Notes under the pieces: generated by a model
Databases searched by the model: none
What the model was told of the DNA's origin: nothing
What the model saw: only the letters and a program-made list of their open reading frames with translations
Shown here: one piece after another, positions 17,446 to 26,088 of the stretch
How positions within the stretch are numbered: the first letter of the stretch is position 1
Layout of the letters: each line of letters starts with the position of its first letter
Position numbers and translations under genes: made by a program
Source: Candidatus Poribacteria bacterium
Lineage (GTDB): Bacteria > Poribacteria > WGA-4E > WGA-3G
NCBI GenBank assembly: GCA_003635315.1
Contig: PYJD01000015.1
Span: 1 to 54,216 of the forward strand
Direction of reading: 5' to 3'
DNA length: 54,216 bases

Positions 17446-19029
17446 TTATTCTGATAAACTGCTAATTTTTTTATTATCCTTATATAGTTTATACTCAAAA
17501 CTCTCAATCAATGCTTCAAAACTTGCAGAGATTATGTTCTCCGATACCCCTACAGTTCTCCAACTTTTTTCACCATCCCCCGCTTCAATTAACACACGTA
17601 CTTTTGATCCTGTCCCAGCTTTTGTATCTAAAACACGAACCTTATAGTCAATCAATCTAACTTTCTGTAATTCAGGATAGTATTCTTCAAGAGCTTTCCT
17701 AAGAGCAGTATCAAGAGCATTTACAGGACCATCTCCATCTGCAGCGGTATGGGTAGTTGTGTGATCTGGTGTTGTGACTTTTACCGTTGCTTCTGATCGC
17801 ATAGAATGATCAGTAAACTTCTCAATGATTACGCGAAAACCGAGTTGTTCAAAAAAGGATTTATATCCATTGAATACTTTATGAGTTAATAACTCAAACG
17901 AAGCTTCAGCTGCTTCATATTGGTATCCTTCATGTTCAGCCTCTTTTAAAGAATTAAATAATTCTAAGACCTGTGGAGAGTTCTTATCGAGATCAGGATA
18001 TTCTTTCTCAATCTTTTTCATGATTGTACCGCGTCCTGACTGGTCTGAGACAAGAATTCGTTGGCTATTTCCTACCTTCTCAGGTTCAATGTGTTCATAC
18101 GTTAGTCGATTCTTCCGAATAGCATCAATATGCAAACCACCTTTATGAGCAAATGCTGAGCGACCGACATACGCTTGACGTTCATCATGCGGTAGGTTTG
18201 CTAACTCACTAATTAGACGTGATACATCTGTAATCCTTTGTAATTGTTCATCAGTAATGCACTGTATTCCAAGTTTAAGCTGAACTGTAGGGATAATTGA
18301 TGCCAAGTTAGCATTACCACAACGTTCACCATATCCGTTGAATGTCCCTTGAACGTGGTTTGCACCGGCTTGTACTGCTAAGACAGAATTTGCAGCACCC
18401 ATTCCTGCATCATTATGTGTATGTATACCAATAGGTAATGAGAAAGTGTTAAGGGCAGCTTTGACGCCTTCCTGAATTTCTAAAGGTAGCCTACCTCCGT
18501 TTGTATCGCAGAGAACAAGACATTTTGCCCCACCCTCTGTTGCAGCTCGTAATGTTTCTATTGCATAACCTGCATCATCTGAATATCCATCAAAGAAGTG
18601 TTCCGCATCATAGATAACTTCACGACCATTGTCCACCAGAAAACGAACTGAACTCTCAATTAACGCTAAATTCTCTTCAGCAGATACTCTTAGAACATCG
18701 GTGGCATGAATACGCCAAGATTTACCAAAGATTGTAACTGTTCTTGCTCCTGTATCCAGTAGAGCGGATAAGTTTGGATCTGTTTCAGGAGAGTAGGTCG
18801 GATATCGAGTACTACCAAATGGTACAACCGTTGCTGACTCTAAATGCATATCTTTTGCACGTTTGAAGAATTCTATATCTTTCGGATTGGATCCAGGGTA
18901 ACCACCTTCAATGTAACGAATTCCTAATTTTTCCAACTCATCTATGATAATAAGTTTGTCCTCAACAGAAAACGCTACACCTTCCGCTTGACTACCATCC
19001 CTGAGTGTTGTATCGTAAAATTCTACCAT
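17446..19029 (-). CDS. cimA: (R)-citramalate synthase
   Basis: This 527-aa enzyme condenses pyruvate and acetyl-CoA to (R)-citramalate, the first step of the threonine-independent route to 2-oxobutyrate and isoleucine. VEFYDTTLRDGSQAEGVAFSVEDK opens the TIM-barrel domain, with ETLR-like, CDTNGGRLP, GIHTHNDAGM and VQGTFNGYGERCGN segments carrying metal ligands. The C-terminal regulatory (LeuA dimer) domain is complete, ending around residue 520, so feedback by isoleucine is expected from the family. RYIEGGYPGSNPKD and the long length separate it from 2-isopropylmalate synthase. It has its own strong promoter and a leader of about 110 nt. Confidence 0.92.
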   Translation of the reverse strand: MVEFYDTTLRDGSQAEGVAFSVEDKLIIIDELEKLGIRYIEGGYPGSNPKDIEFFKRAKDMHLESATVVPFGSTRYPTYSPETDPNLSALLDTGARTVTIFGKSWRIHATDVLRVSAEENLALIESSVRFLVDNGREVIYDAEHFFDGYSDDAGYAIETLRAATEGGAKCLVLCDTNGGRLPLEIQEGVKAALNTFSLPIGIHTHNDAGMGAANSVLAVQAGANHVQGTFNGYGERCGNANLASIIPTVQLKLGIQCITDEQLQRITDVSRLISELANLPHDERQAYVGRSAFAHKGGLHIDAIRKNRLTYEHIEPEKVGNSQRILVSDQSGRGTIMKKIEKEYPDLDKNSPQVLELFNSLKEAEHEGYQYEAAEASFELLTHKVFNGYKSFFEQLGFRVIIEKFTDHSMRSEATVKVTTPDHTTTHTAADGDGPVNALDTALRKALEEYYPELQKVRLIDYKVRVLDTKAGTGSKVRVLIEAGDGEKSWRTVGVSENIISASFEALIESFEYKLYKDNKKISSLSE

Positions 19030-19144
19030 GCACTTCTCACAGCAATTATTGGTTTTGTCCTTGAAAATTTAGATTTATACATCTAAATGAAATACCAAAA
19101 TTTGGTGTCTCCTTTTTTATATTAATGCGAATTTTAACATAGGA

Positions 19145-19173
19145 ATTCTATCACATTTTGGTGTGAAAGTCAA
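19145..19173 (-). promoter_or_regulatory. cimA promoter with repeated operator-like motif
   Basis: On the minus strand TTGACT (19168-19173) and TAGAAT (19145-19150) are separated by exactly 17 bp. The spacer contains CACACCAAAATGTGATA. The leader, about 55 bp further on, contains GACACCAAATTTTGGTAT, a related partial palindrome. A second hairpin (ATTTAGAT/ATCTAAAT) also lies in the leader. Together they suggest an operator or attenuator, which is inference. Confidence 0.6.
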
Positions 19174-19352
19174 TATTATTGACAGTGACTTTCAGTTTAT
19201 TAGGACTTACACATTTCCTCGTAAAAGTACCTATTCAGGGGTAAATTGAGGTTTAAAATCCCATAGAACGATCTATTATATCCTATGTATCTTTTTCTAC
19301 TAATTTTATGTAAATCCTATCTAAACTATCCTGTTATTCACCAAATAAGCAA

Positions 19353-19967
19353 TTATTCTATATCATGTACAACCTGTCCTTCTTTTTCACTAAAACCTTC
19401 GGCTAATTTATGTGGTATAGGTCCTATCATTTTACCTGATTTAATACAATTCCAATAATATTGTATGGTGTCGTTTTTTGCTATCCTTCGATCCAATTTT
19501 CCTTGTTCCATGCAGTTTTCGCCCGCGTGAGTATGTCTTTTTATCCACTCAATTAGTGATTGCCATTTTAGTTCATCATGATCATAAATAGGTTGTGAGA
19601 AAGTATCAATTAAATGTTTGATGAGGATATGTGGTATCGCTCTACTCATATTATAACAGGGTATACAGTACCAATAATACTGAAAAGTACCGTTTTTTGC
19701 TACCTTTCGATCCAGTCGACCATGTGCTCCACACTTTTCGCACTCTGGAGTATGCTTCTTCATCAGATCGTCTATATTTACTCGTCTATCTTGAATATAC
19801 CATTTTTTAGAATCAATTTTGATAACGAAAATATCTGCTTCCTTCAATAATTCTTTATTGGGGTGATAGAATACCCAGAAATTCTGATTTGGTACTGGTG
19901 TCTCACCTTGAGTTTCTAATTCAGGGAACCGTTTTAACATTTTATTCCGTAATTCTTTTGCATCCAT
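19353..19967 (-). CDS. Protein with duplicated zinc-ribbon module, unknown function
   Basis: This 204-aa protein contains an internal duplication. Module 1 (about 76-104) has C76-x-x-C79 and C101-x-x-C104 around GRLDRKVAKNGTFQYYW. Module 2 (about 149-177) has GKLDRRIAKNDTIQYYW but keeps only the cysteines equivalent to C79 and C101. The first could bind zinc and the second probably cannot. The N-terminal 60 residues (NFWVFYHPNKELL...VIKIDSKKWYIQD) look like a small mixed fold. The start ATG has AGGAG about 9 nt upstream. The gene belongs to a minus-strand series with the 87-aa gene and dprA. Confidence 0.65.
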   Translation of the reverse strand: MDAKELRNKMLKRFPELETQGETPVPNQNFWVFYHPNKELLKEADIFVIKIDSKKWYIQDRRVNIDDLMKKHTPECEKCGAHGRLDRKVAKNGTFQYYWYCIPCYNMSRAIPHILIKHLIDTFSQPIYDHDELKWQSLIEWIKRHTHAGENCMEQGKLDRRIAKNDTIQYYWNCIKSGKMIGPIPHKLAEGFSEKEGQVVHDIE

Positions 19968-20098
19968 TACTCTTATCTCCTATTTCTTCTATTTACATAA
20001 ATTCAGGGGAACTTATACAATAATTTATCACTATAATATACTATTCCATGGTGATTACATTTACATTTCCTGAAAATGAACATAACTAATTTCACATA

Positions 20099-20362
20099 TC
20101 ATGTTTTCGGTTCATTTTCTTTATTAAAATTTTCAAGTGTCTCCTTGATAGTTTCACAACCTTTTTCTGATTCTGGTTCTTTTGAACGCATCATCGCTGT
20201 TTCCATTATATCACCCAATATCTTCATCTCTTGCTTGTTGAAATTAAAGAACTTAGAAATTAATGATATTAGTGTGAGAACATAGTCACGACTGTTGATT
20301 TCTCTGGTAAAGTATGCTGTTGTTATACGCATAACATTTGAGGCTAATTGTAGAGTTTTCAT
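20099..20362 (-). CDS. Small helical protein, unknown function
   Basis: This 87-aa protein is helical and acidic at its C-terminus, with no signal peptide or recognised motif. AAAGGA lies about 9 nt before the ATG. It lies 110 bp downstream of dprA and 131 bp upstream of the zinc-ribbon gene, all on the minus strand. It is called because of the start signal and position, and no function is inferred. Confidence 0.5.
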   Translation of the reverse strand: MKTLQLASNVMRITTAYFTREINSRDYVLTLISLISKFFNFNKQEMKILGDIMETAMMRSKEPESEKGCETIKETLENFNKENEPKT

Positions 20363-20472
20363 ATTCGTTTCCTTTGGTGTAAAGTGTGGTCAACATGCTA
20401 AGCAGGAGACTCTTGTGTCTACATGACACGTCATCTGCAATTAGATTTTTACATTTTTATATTTCACCATAG

Positions 20473-21843
20473 CTATGTTGTATTTATGTCGGCCAGAACT
20501 CCTTTCTCAAATTCAGAAGCGCTTATTTTTCTTAGTTTCTCGTCATAGGTTTTCTGGAAAAAAGTCCATGCATCATGTTCGGTACTATTGGCAAAAAGAC
20601 CATAACCTGTATCTTTTGAGGTAATTAGGTAAGAATATAACTGATCTCTACCTGTACCTATGTATTTACTACGCTTACACTCTACTATGGCTGCAACCTT
20701 TTGTTTGGAATCAATCAAGGCAACGTCAGATCTTCTGTCTTTACCATCTATTTGAAATTCATATTCCAATTTTATATACATTTCAGGGAAACTACTTCTA
20801 AAATATCTAATGACTTCACTTTTTACTTTTTCTTCATTTGGACTATTCTCATTATTTGGACTATTCTCATTATAAGGTTCGATCCCTTCAAATAGGGATA
20901 TTTGTTCAATATCATCTACATTATATATATCAGTCATCGTTTCGACACATAAATGTGGTAATTCTTTAAGACAGTCGTCAATAGTATCAAGACGTTGTGC
21001 CCCCTTCTTAATTAACTTATGGCAGCCGCTTGAATGATCTGAAAGAATCTGACCGGGAACCGTGAACACTTTTCGTCCTTGTTCGTGGGCATGTTCTGCT
21101 GTAATCAGTGATCCGCTTTTAATAGGGGCTTCTATTACAACTGTCCCAAGTGTTAATCCACTAATGATGCGGTTTCGTTGCGGAAAATGTATACTTTCTG
21201 GTTTCACATCCATTGGAAATTCAGATAACAATGCACCGGACTGCACAATTTTGTCAGCTAGTTTCTTATTCTTAGGTGGATAGATATGGCACAAACCAGT
21301 TCCTAAAACAGCGATTGTTCTCCCTCCAGCCTCTATTGCTCCATTGTGTGCACAGGTATCAATACCTTCTGCTAATCCACTTACCACTGTCACATCCTGT
21401 TTAGCAAGGGCATAACTGAGTTGTTGACTAAATGTTTGACCGAAACTGCGTGCCTTCTTAGGTCCGACGATGGCAATACTGCTTTTATCTTTAGGATCTA
21501 ATTTGCCTTTGATGTAAAGCACTGGTGGTCTTCTATCAATCATCTTCAAAAGTTCCGGATATACTTCTTCGTCATGAAGCGTTACTACATTACAACCTTG
21601 TTCATAGATGAGTTCCAGTTCTTTTTCCAGTGGATAATGAAGTAATCTGGTAATTAGACCAGCAGGAGCAACTTCACCAACTTGAAGTAGTTCCTTTTCA
21701 ATCTCCTCTGGTGATGCTTTTAAGGCTGCTGTAGCACTCCTGTAAATTTCAACCAACTTTCGAATAATTTTTGACCCTGTTACTCCCTGCATTAAATTTA
21801 GATGGATTAAACTTTTGGTCTCATTGTCAATTTTTTTTAACAT
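20473..21843 (-). CDS. dprA: DprA fused to a PD-(D/E)XK-like nuclease domain
   Basis: This 456-aa protein has a normal DprA/Smf core: an N-terminal helical part, then the Rossmann-like domain (about 80-295) with AIVGPKKARSFG, VVSGLAEGIDTCAHNGA (155-170), FPQRNRIISGL (220-230) and SGSLITAEHAHEQGR. DprA loads RecA on incoming single-stranded DNA. Instead of the usual winged-helix tail, residues 340-435 look like a PD-(D/E)XK or HsdR-N domain: D373 (RRSDVALID), E388-C-K390 (AAIVECKRSKY) and Q401 (GRDQLYSYLITS). A repetitive linker (NENSPN twice) joins the parts. AAAGGAG precedes the ATG. Whether the nuclease domain cuts DNA or only binds it is open. Confidence 0.85.
   Translation of the reverse strand: MLKKIDNETKSLIHLNLMQGVTGSKIIRKLVEIYRSATAALKASPEEIEKELLQVGEVAPAGLITRLLHYPLEKELELIYEQGCNVVTLHDEEVYPELLKMIDRRPPVLYIKGKLDPKDKSSIAIVGPKKARSFGQTFSQQLSYALAKQDVTVVSGLAEGIDTCAHNGAIEAGGRTIAVLGTGLCHIYPPKNKKLADKIVQSGALLSEFPMDVKPESIHFPQRNRIISGLTLGTVVIEAPIKSGSLITAEHAHEQGRKVFTVPGQILSDHSSGCHKLIKKGAQRLDTIDDCLKELPHLCVETMTDIYNVDDIEQISLFEGIEPYNENSPNNENSPNEEKVKSEVIRYFRSSFPEMYIKLEYEFQIDGKDRRSDVALIDSKQKVAAIVECKRSKYIGTGRDQLYSYLITSKDTGYGLFANSTEHDAWTFFQKTYDEKLRKISASEFEKGVLADINTT
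20837..20872. repeat. Two perfect 18-bp tandem repeats inside dprA
   Basis: The unit TTTGGACTATTCTCATTA occurs twice in tandem and encodes the linker repeat NENSPN-NENSPN between the DprA core and the nuclease-like domain. The identical bases suggest recent slippage, which changes the linker length without a frameshift. Confidence 0.95.
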
Positions 21844-22079
21844 GGTACAACTCCTTTAGGTGTTATGGTTAAATATGCCATTGTCAATATACTATATCAC
21901 TGCAAACATTTGTAGGTTTTGTATTGGTTATCAGCATTTTATATTCACTTATGGTAATTTCAGAATCCAATACCTCCTGTAAGGGTAAATGATTATGTAG
22001 TAATAGTTGTTTTTATTATTGGTTTGAAGAAAAATTCATCATAAGTTAATATCAGTCCTCCGCATATTGTCGGTTTATA

Positions 22080-22432
22080 TTAATTTTCACGACTACTTTC
22101 AGGAACATAATGAATTTCCCTATGGATACCGAAATATACTGCACTGTGGATGTAATATAATCTATAAAATAGTGTAAATCCTATATCCGTCGAAGTGCGT
22201 TCTTCGTAATCATCAAGTGATGTATAATCATATGTCCAAAAGACACCAACACCTGAGTTATCTGCAGTATGTGTATGTAAATATAGCATTACACCGTATT
22301 GACTTAGTTTTCATGTTCCGCAATGTAGGGGCCACGTGTTGTGAAAAATTTGAGACGACTGTCTGCTATATTTACATTTGTGATGATGAGTAGGAGTATA
22401 ACAATATTATAAAAAGACTTCACTTGATACAT
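22080..22432 (-). pseudogene. Frameshifted small secreted protein
   Basis: From an ATG at 22432 the minus strand encodes a signal peptide (SFYNIVILLLIITNVNIADS) and then TTRGPYIAEHEN before a stop. In another frame the sequence continues as SQYGVMLYLHTHTADNSGVG and on through a Tyr- and Trp-rich stretch to a stop at 22080. Together they would make one exported protein of about 115 aa with beta-strand character, broken by one frameshift. A sequencing indel is the alternative explanation. Confidence 0.45.
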
Positions 22433-22736
22433 CCTGAAATTATTAAGTTTATAAGGTTGTAACTTATTCCGTCAAGTCCTGGCAATTGAGAAACTTGAAC
22501 TGGACAAACTTGGAAAATTCTTATGGTAATTTATTAGTAAGTATACCTCCTAAACTATACCACATTAGACGTTTCACACCCTAGATGGTTTATGCTTTTT
22601 CTAATCATATTTTTGCATATCTGGCATATTTTTTACATAATTTAATAAAAATAATATATTCATTCCTGCGAGTGAACATTTAAACTTATACAAATTCAAT
22701 ACGACTTATCTAAAGGATTCTTATGAAAATTATATA
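22433..22736. other. Intergenic, nothing recognised
   Basis: This AT-rich spacer lies between two pseudogenes. No gene, repeat or hairpin was recognised in it. Confidence 0.5.
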
Positions 22737-23510
22737 TTACATCGTTAAATATTTTATTGAACACAAACGTTTTTTACACGGTTTTAACACCTGAAGGATT
22801 ACTAATTTATAGGTTTGATGGCTGCTTTCATCTGATTTCTTTTCTTCGTTCTGAGAATCAGAAATAATCTTGTCTAAATATGGCTTTTCAAATATGATTT
22901 CCTAAACAGAGACAAGATGGCAACGTACCTCAATTTACTACTTACTGTGTAGATTCAAGATTAACTTCAATTTGGAGATTTAGATTTTCGATAGAGAATT
23001 TTTGTTGTAAAATGTCGTTTAGTTTAGAGGATTCTGTATTTGATGCTTCCTATTGTGAGTTTATCTTCAAACTTAGTGAGTCCTGAAAATTTTTATCAAG
23101 CTCTATAGGATCAGAAATCGACCTTCCAATTTCCGATGAAAACAGGTGCGTAGAAAGAGATTCCAAAAGGACTTCATGTAAGATTGTCCCGATTAGCATC
23201 TTCTAATGGATACACGGAATATAGTGTGATAAATATTATCTCAAGGAAATTTGGATTCGACAATCCAAGTAGATCAAGTGGGTTGGAGGATTAATCGTCT
23301 TCATCGTATGGTAAATAAGTAACCGGGAATGGTAATGGATATGTCGTGTGTTGCGTATGCAAAGAAATCATATTGCGTGTTGTTTTCAAGTATGAGTCCG
23401 TCTACAGCGTATTGACCGGAATTTGGTATAACGGTTTATGACCATATAAAAAGGTTATTGAGTGATTACATGCAACAATAATTCTCAATCCTTCAATAAT
23501 CCTATAACTG
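22737..23510 (-). pseudogene. Heavily eroded exported/outer-membrane-like gene
   Basis: All along the minus strand, protein-like pieces appear in alternating frames separated by stops: VDGLILENNTQYDFFAYATH with ISITIPGYLFT, then NPNFLEIIFITLYSVYPLED, SPFGISFYAPVFIGNWKVDF, ELDKNFQDSLSLKINSQ, SSKLNDILQQKFSIENLNLQ and EIIFEKPYLDKIISDSQNEE. The composition suggests an exported beta-rich protein followed by a helical part. At least three frameshifts and several stop codons are needed to join them, so this is a decayed gene. The original family is not recognised, and the boundaries are approximate. Confidence 0.45.
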
Positions 23511-23590
23511 TGTAAATTCTGTATATTTATAATAAACATAACACTTTGTTTTTCTTTCTTATTCAAGAAAATTGTGATAATATTACATCT

Positions 23591-24844
23591 ATGAATTCCC
23601 TTACTTTTCTACCGATATTTCTTATATTCCTACTCACAAGTTGTGGGATTTTTACTAAGAAACCTGTTGAACCTATCCCACCTATAAACACGATTAATCC
23701 GGTTGAAAAACTACAGGTGGATATTAATTCTATCTTACAGGATGACCTTTTCAAATCTGCAAGTATTGGAATTAATGTGATTTCAACAGAAACTGATGAG
23801 ATTCTCTACTCTAAAAACTCCCTAAGATTACACCATCCTGCATCTACAACCAAACTCTTTACTGCAGCTACTGCATTGATTAAACTTGGTACAGATTTTC
23901 AGTTTGAAACAACTCTTTACACTGACACAAATACTGAAACTGATGTTAGAAATAATATCTATTTAAAAGGTAGGGGTGATCCAGTGCTGAATATTGATGA
24001 TATTGAGGAATTAGCATTCATATTAGTTGAATCAGGTGTTAAGTCAATTTTGGGAGATATTATCGTTGATGAATCATATTTTGATTCCGTACGTGAGGGA
24101 CCAGGATGGATGTGGGATGATAAACCGTTTCAATTAAGTGCTTTAAGTATTAGAAGTATTGAACCTGAGAAAAACATGGGTAGTAGAGCAATCGCTTGTG
24201 GACACATTTTGAAGAAAAAGATAATTGAATACGGAATCGTTGTTTCTGGTAAGGTTACCTCTGGTGAAGTTCCTTCAAGTGCTATAATTATCAGTCAAAA
24301 TCTATCGCCACCCCTTGGACAAATTATTAGATTCATGAATAAACCGAGTGATAATTGGATAGCAGAATTTCTATTTAAGACAATAGGGGCAGAAGTCAAA
24401 GGTGTTCCGGGGACATGGAGAAAAGGCAGAGAAGCAATTACTGAGTTTTTAAATGAAATATTAACTGAACCACCACCACATAGGTTCGTTGATGGATCCG
24501 GTCTTTCTCGTTACAATCTTACAAGTAGTGAGTTACTTACGAAACTGCTTTATCACATGCATAAACAATTTGAGATAATGCCAGAATTTTTATCCTCTCT
24601 CCCAATCGCAGGTGTTGATGGTACGTTAAGAAATCGGATGCAAGGTATGTATGCAGAGAAGATTTTACGTGCAAAAACCGGTACGCTTAGTGGTGTATCA
24701 GCTTTGGCAGGATATACTGTGACAGCAGATGGTGAGGTACTGGTTTTTGGAATCCTGATCAGTCATTATTTGGGCACATCTGCAAATGCAAGAGGAATAC
24801 AAGATAAGATAGGGAACATACTTACAGAGTTTAGTAGACATTAA
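23591..24844 (+). CDS. dacB: D-Ala-D-Ala carboxypeptidase (PBP4 type), lipoprotein
   Basis: This 417-aa protein belongs to the class C penicillin-binding proteins (peptidase S13), which trim or cleave peptidoglycan peptides. The three active-site motifs are S85-T-T-K88, S253-D-N255 (NKPSDNWIAEF) and K362-T-G364 (RAKTGTLSG). I start it at the ATG at 23591 because that gives a lipoprotein signal peptide with lipobox LLTSC and lipidated Cys18; the frame is open 15 codons further upstream without a ribosome binding site. It would be anchored to a membrane facing the periplasm. It is transcribed alone. Confidence 0.88.
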   Translation: MNSLTFLPIFLIFLLTSCGIFTKKPVEPIPPINTINPVEKLQVDINSILQDDLFKSASIGINVISTETDEILYSKNSLRLHHPASTTKLFTAATALIKLGTDFQFETTLYTDTNTETDVRNNIYLKGRGDPVLNIDDIEELAFILVESGVKSILGDIIVDESYFDSVREGPGWMWDDKPFQLSALSIRSIEPEKNMGSRAIACGHILKKKIIEYGIVVSGKVTSGEVPSSAIIISQNLSPPLGQIIRFMNKPSDNWIAEFLFKTIGAEVKGVPGTWRKGREAITEFLNEILTEPPPHRFVDGSGLSRYNLTSSELLTKLLYHMHKQFEIMPEFLSSLPIAGVDGTLRNRMQGMYAEKILRAKTGTLSGVSALAGYTVTADGEVLVFGILISHYLGTSANARGIQDKIGNILTEFSRH

Positions 24845-24919
24845 ACCGAATAACGTTAGAATATACTTTCTTGAATCGTATAAGGATAGCTTAGCATGTT
24901 TCTTTATTAGTCAATATTC

Positions 24920-24948
24920 TTGGTAGATAGATTTTTCTATGATATAAT
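24920..24948 (+). promoter_or_regulatory. Sigma-70-type promoter upstream of higBA
   Basis: TTGGTA and a perfect TATAAT are separated by 17 bp. Transcription would start near 24955, leaving a leader of about 250 nt before the toxin gene. The spacer from 24845 to 25207 holds no other recognised feature. Confidence 0.45.
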
Positions 24949-25207
24949 TAATATTATTCTCTATTTCAATGGGACTAACACCATAAATGAATTTAATTTA
25001 GTTGGCATTTGGGATGTAAGACTACAAATGAAGTACCTACTAATGTTTTGACATATAAAAGTTGAAGGTTTTAGAAGTAACGACCACAACTGACCCTTAC
25101 CAGCAGATGCGCAGACTGCATGGCATCCAGACACACTCAAAATACTTTTTACACATTATTGTAAGTTGGACAGAACACGAAAAAATAGACAGAGTTTATA
25201 AATCACG

Positions 25208-25507
25208 ATGCATGTAATAACGCGGAAGCGATTAAACGAATATGTCCAATACCAAGATCCAACTGCTAAATCAGGACTTGACCGTTGGTATCGATTGATG
25301 AAGCAAAGCAACTTTCACTCACCTAATGAAATGTTACAAACATTTTCATCTCATAAGGTAGATCAAGTAAACAATTTTACAGTTTTTGACATTGGGGGCA
25401 ATACTGCCCCTCGTATTATTGCAGTTATACACTATAACCGAAAGAAAGTCTATATTCGCCATGTGTTAACACACGCTGAATATGACAAGGGAAAATGGAA
25501 GAAGTGA
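25208..25507 (+). CDS. higB: HigB-type toxin (mRNA interferase)
   Basis: This 99-aa protein matches the HigB toxin family across its length: MHVITRKRLNEYVQ, SGLDRWYRLMKQSNFHSPNEM, FDIGGNTAPRIIAVIHYNRKKVYIRHVLTHAEYDKGKWK. These RelE-fold ribonucleases cut translated mRNA when free of antitoxin. The IRHVLTHAEYD segment is the family hallmark. The toxin gene comes first, as in higBA operons, and its TGA stop lies 3 nt before the next ATG. Confidence 0.9.
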   Translation: MHVITRKRLNEYVQYQDPTAKSGLDRWYRLMKQSNFHSPNEMLQTFSSHKVDQVNNFTVFDIGGNTAPRIIAVIHYNRKKVYIRHVLTHAEYDKGKWKK

Positions 25508-25510
25508 CTT

Positions 25511-25924
25511 ATGGATAAACAAACCTCACCTGCTCAATCAGAACGGAAATCAACAATATTGCATGACTATGGGATGGATATTCTTGATAAGTATATGTAT
25601 AATCCCCAATATCAAATTGATACTGATTGGATGAAAGGATCCATTGATGAGAAAATGGGACCTATTAATGTGAATACCAAGAGTGATTATCATTTACTGG
25701 TAACATCCGTGAAAAATCTGGTTGATATTGTTGGAAATAGAGAAACTCAACTCCTTGACTCATTGACAGAAGAAGAATATCAAGGATTGGGTATGATTCT
25801 TGATAATTTAATCGATATAGTTAGAGAAGACGAATCTCATATATTAGCTACAATGATGGATTTCGTTGGTATCCTCATTGAGAATTATGAGGATAAACAT
25901 ATCCCAGAATTAGCAGAGATTTAG
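25511..25924 (+). CDS. HigA-like antitoxin lacking its HTH domain
   Basis: This 137-aa helical, acidic protein starts 3 nt after higB, the place of the HigA antitoxin. Its last part, LTEEEYQGLGMILDNLIDIV with LATMMDFVGILIENYEDKHI, resembles the N-terminal half of HigA proteins of this type. The protein then ends at PELAEI, where HigA would continue into an XRE-type helix-turn-helix. No HTH-like sequence follows in any forward frame downstream. It may neutralise the toxin but lack the usual autorepressor domain. The N-terminal 50 residues are not recognised. Confidence 0.6.
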   Translation: MDKQTSPAQSERKSTILHDYGMDILDKYMYNPQYQIDTDWMKGSIDEKMGPINVNTKSDYHLLVTSVKNLVDIVGNRETQLLDSLTEEEYQGLGMILDNLIDIVREDESHILATMMDFVGILIENYEDKHIPELAEI

Positions 25925-26088
25925 TAATGAAACAACAATGAAATACCACTATTTTAGGTTATAAATGGTTTTTTGTTGCTGCCAATTCATATTTAATGAT
26001 TGACACAATATCCTTATGAATTGGGATTAGTTCAATTAATTGAAAATTATACCTATTTTCCTTTAAAATCTTATATGAAAAGAGGTTA

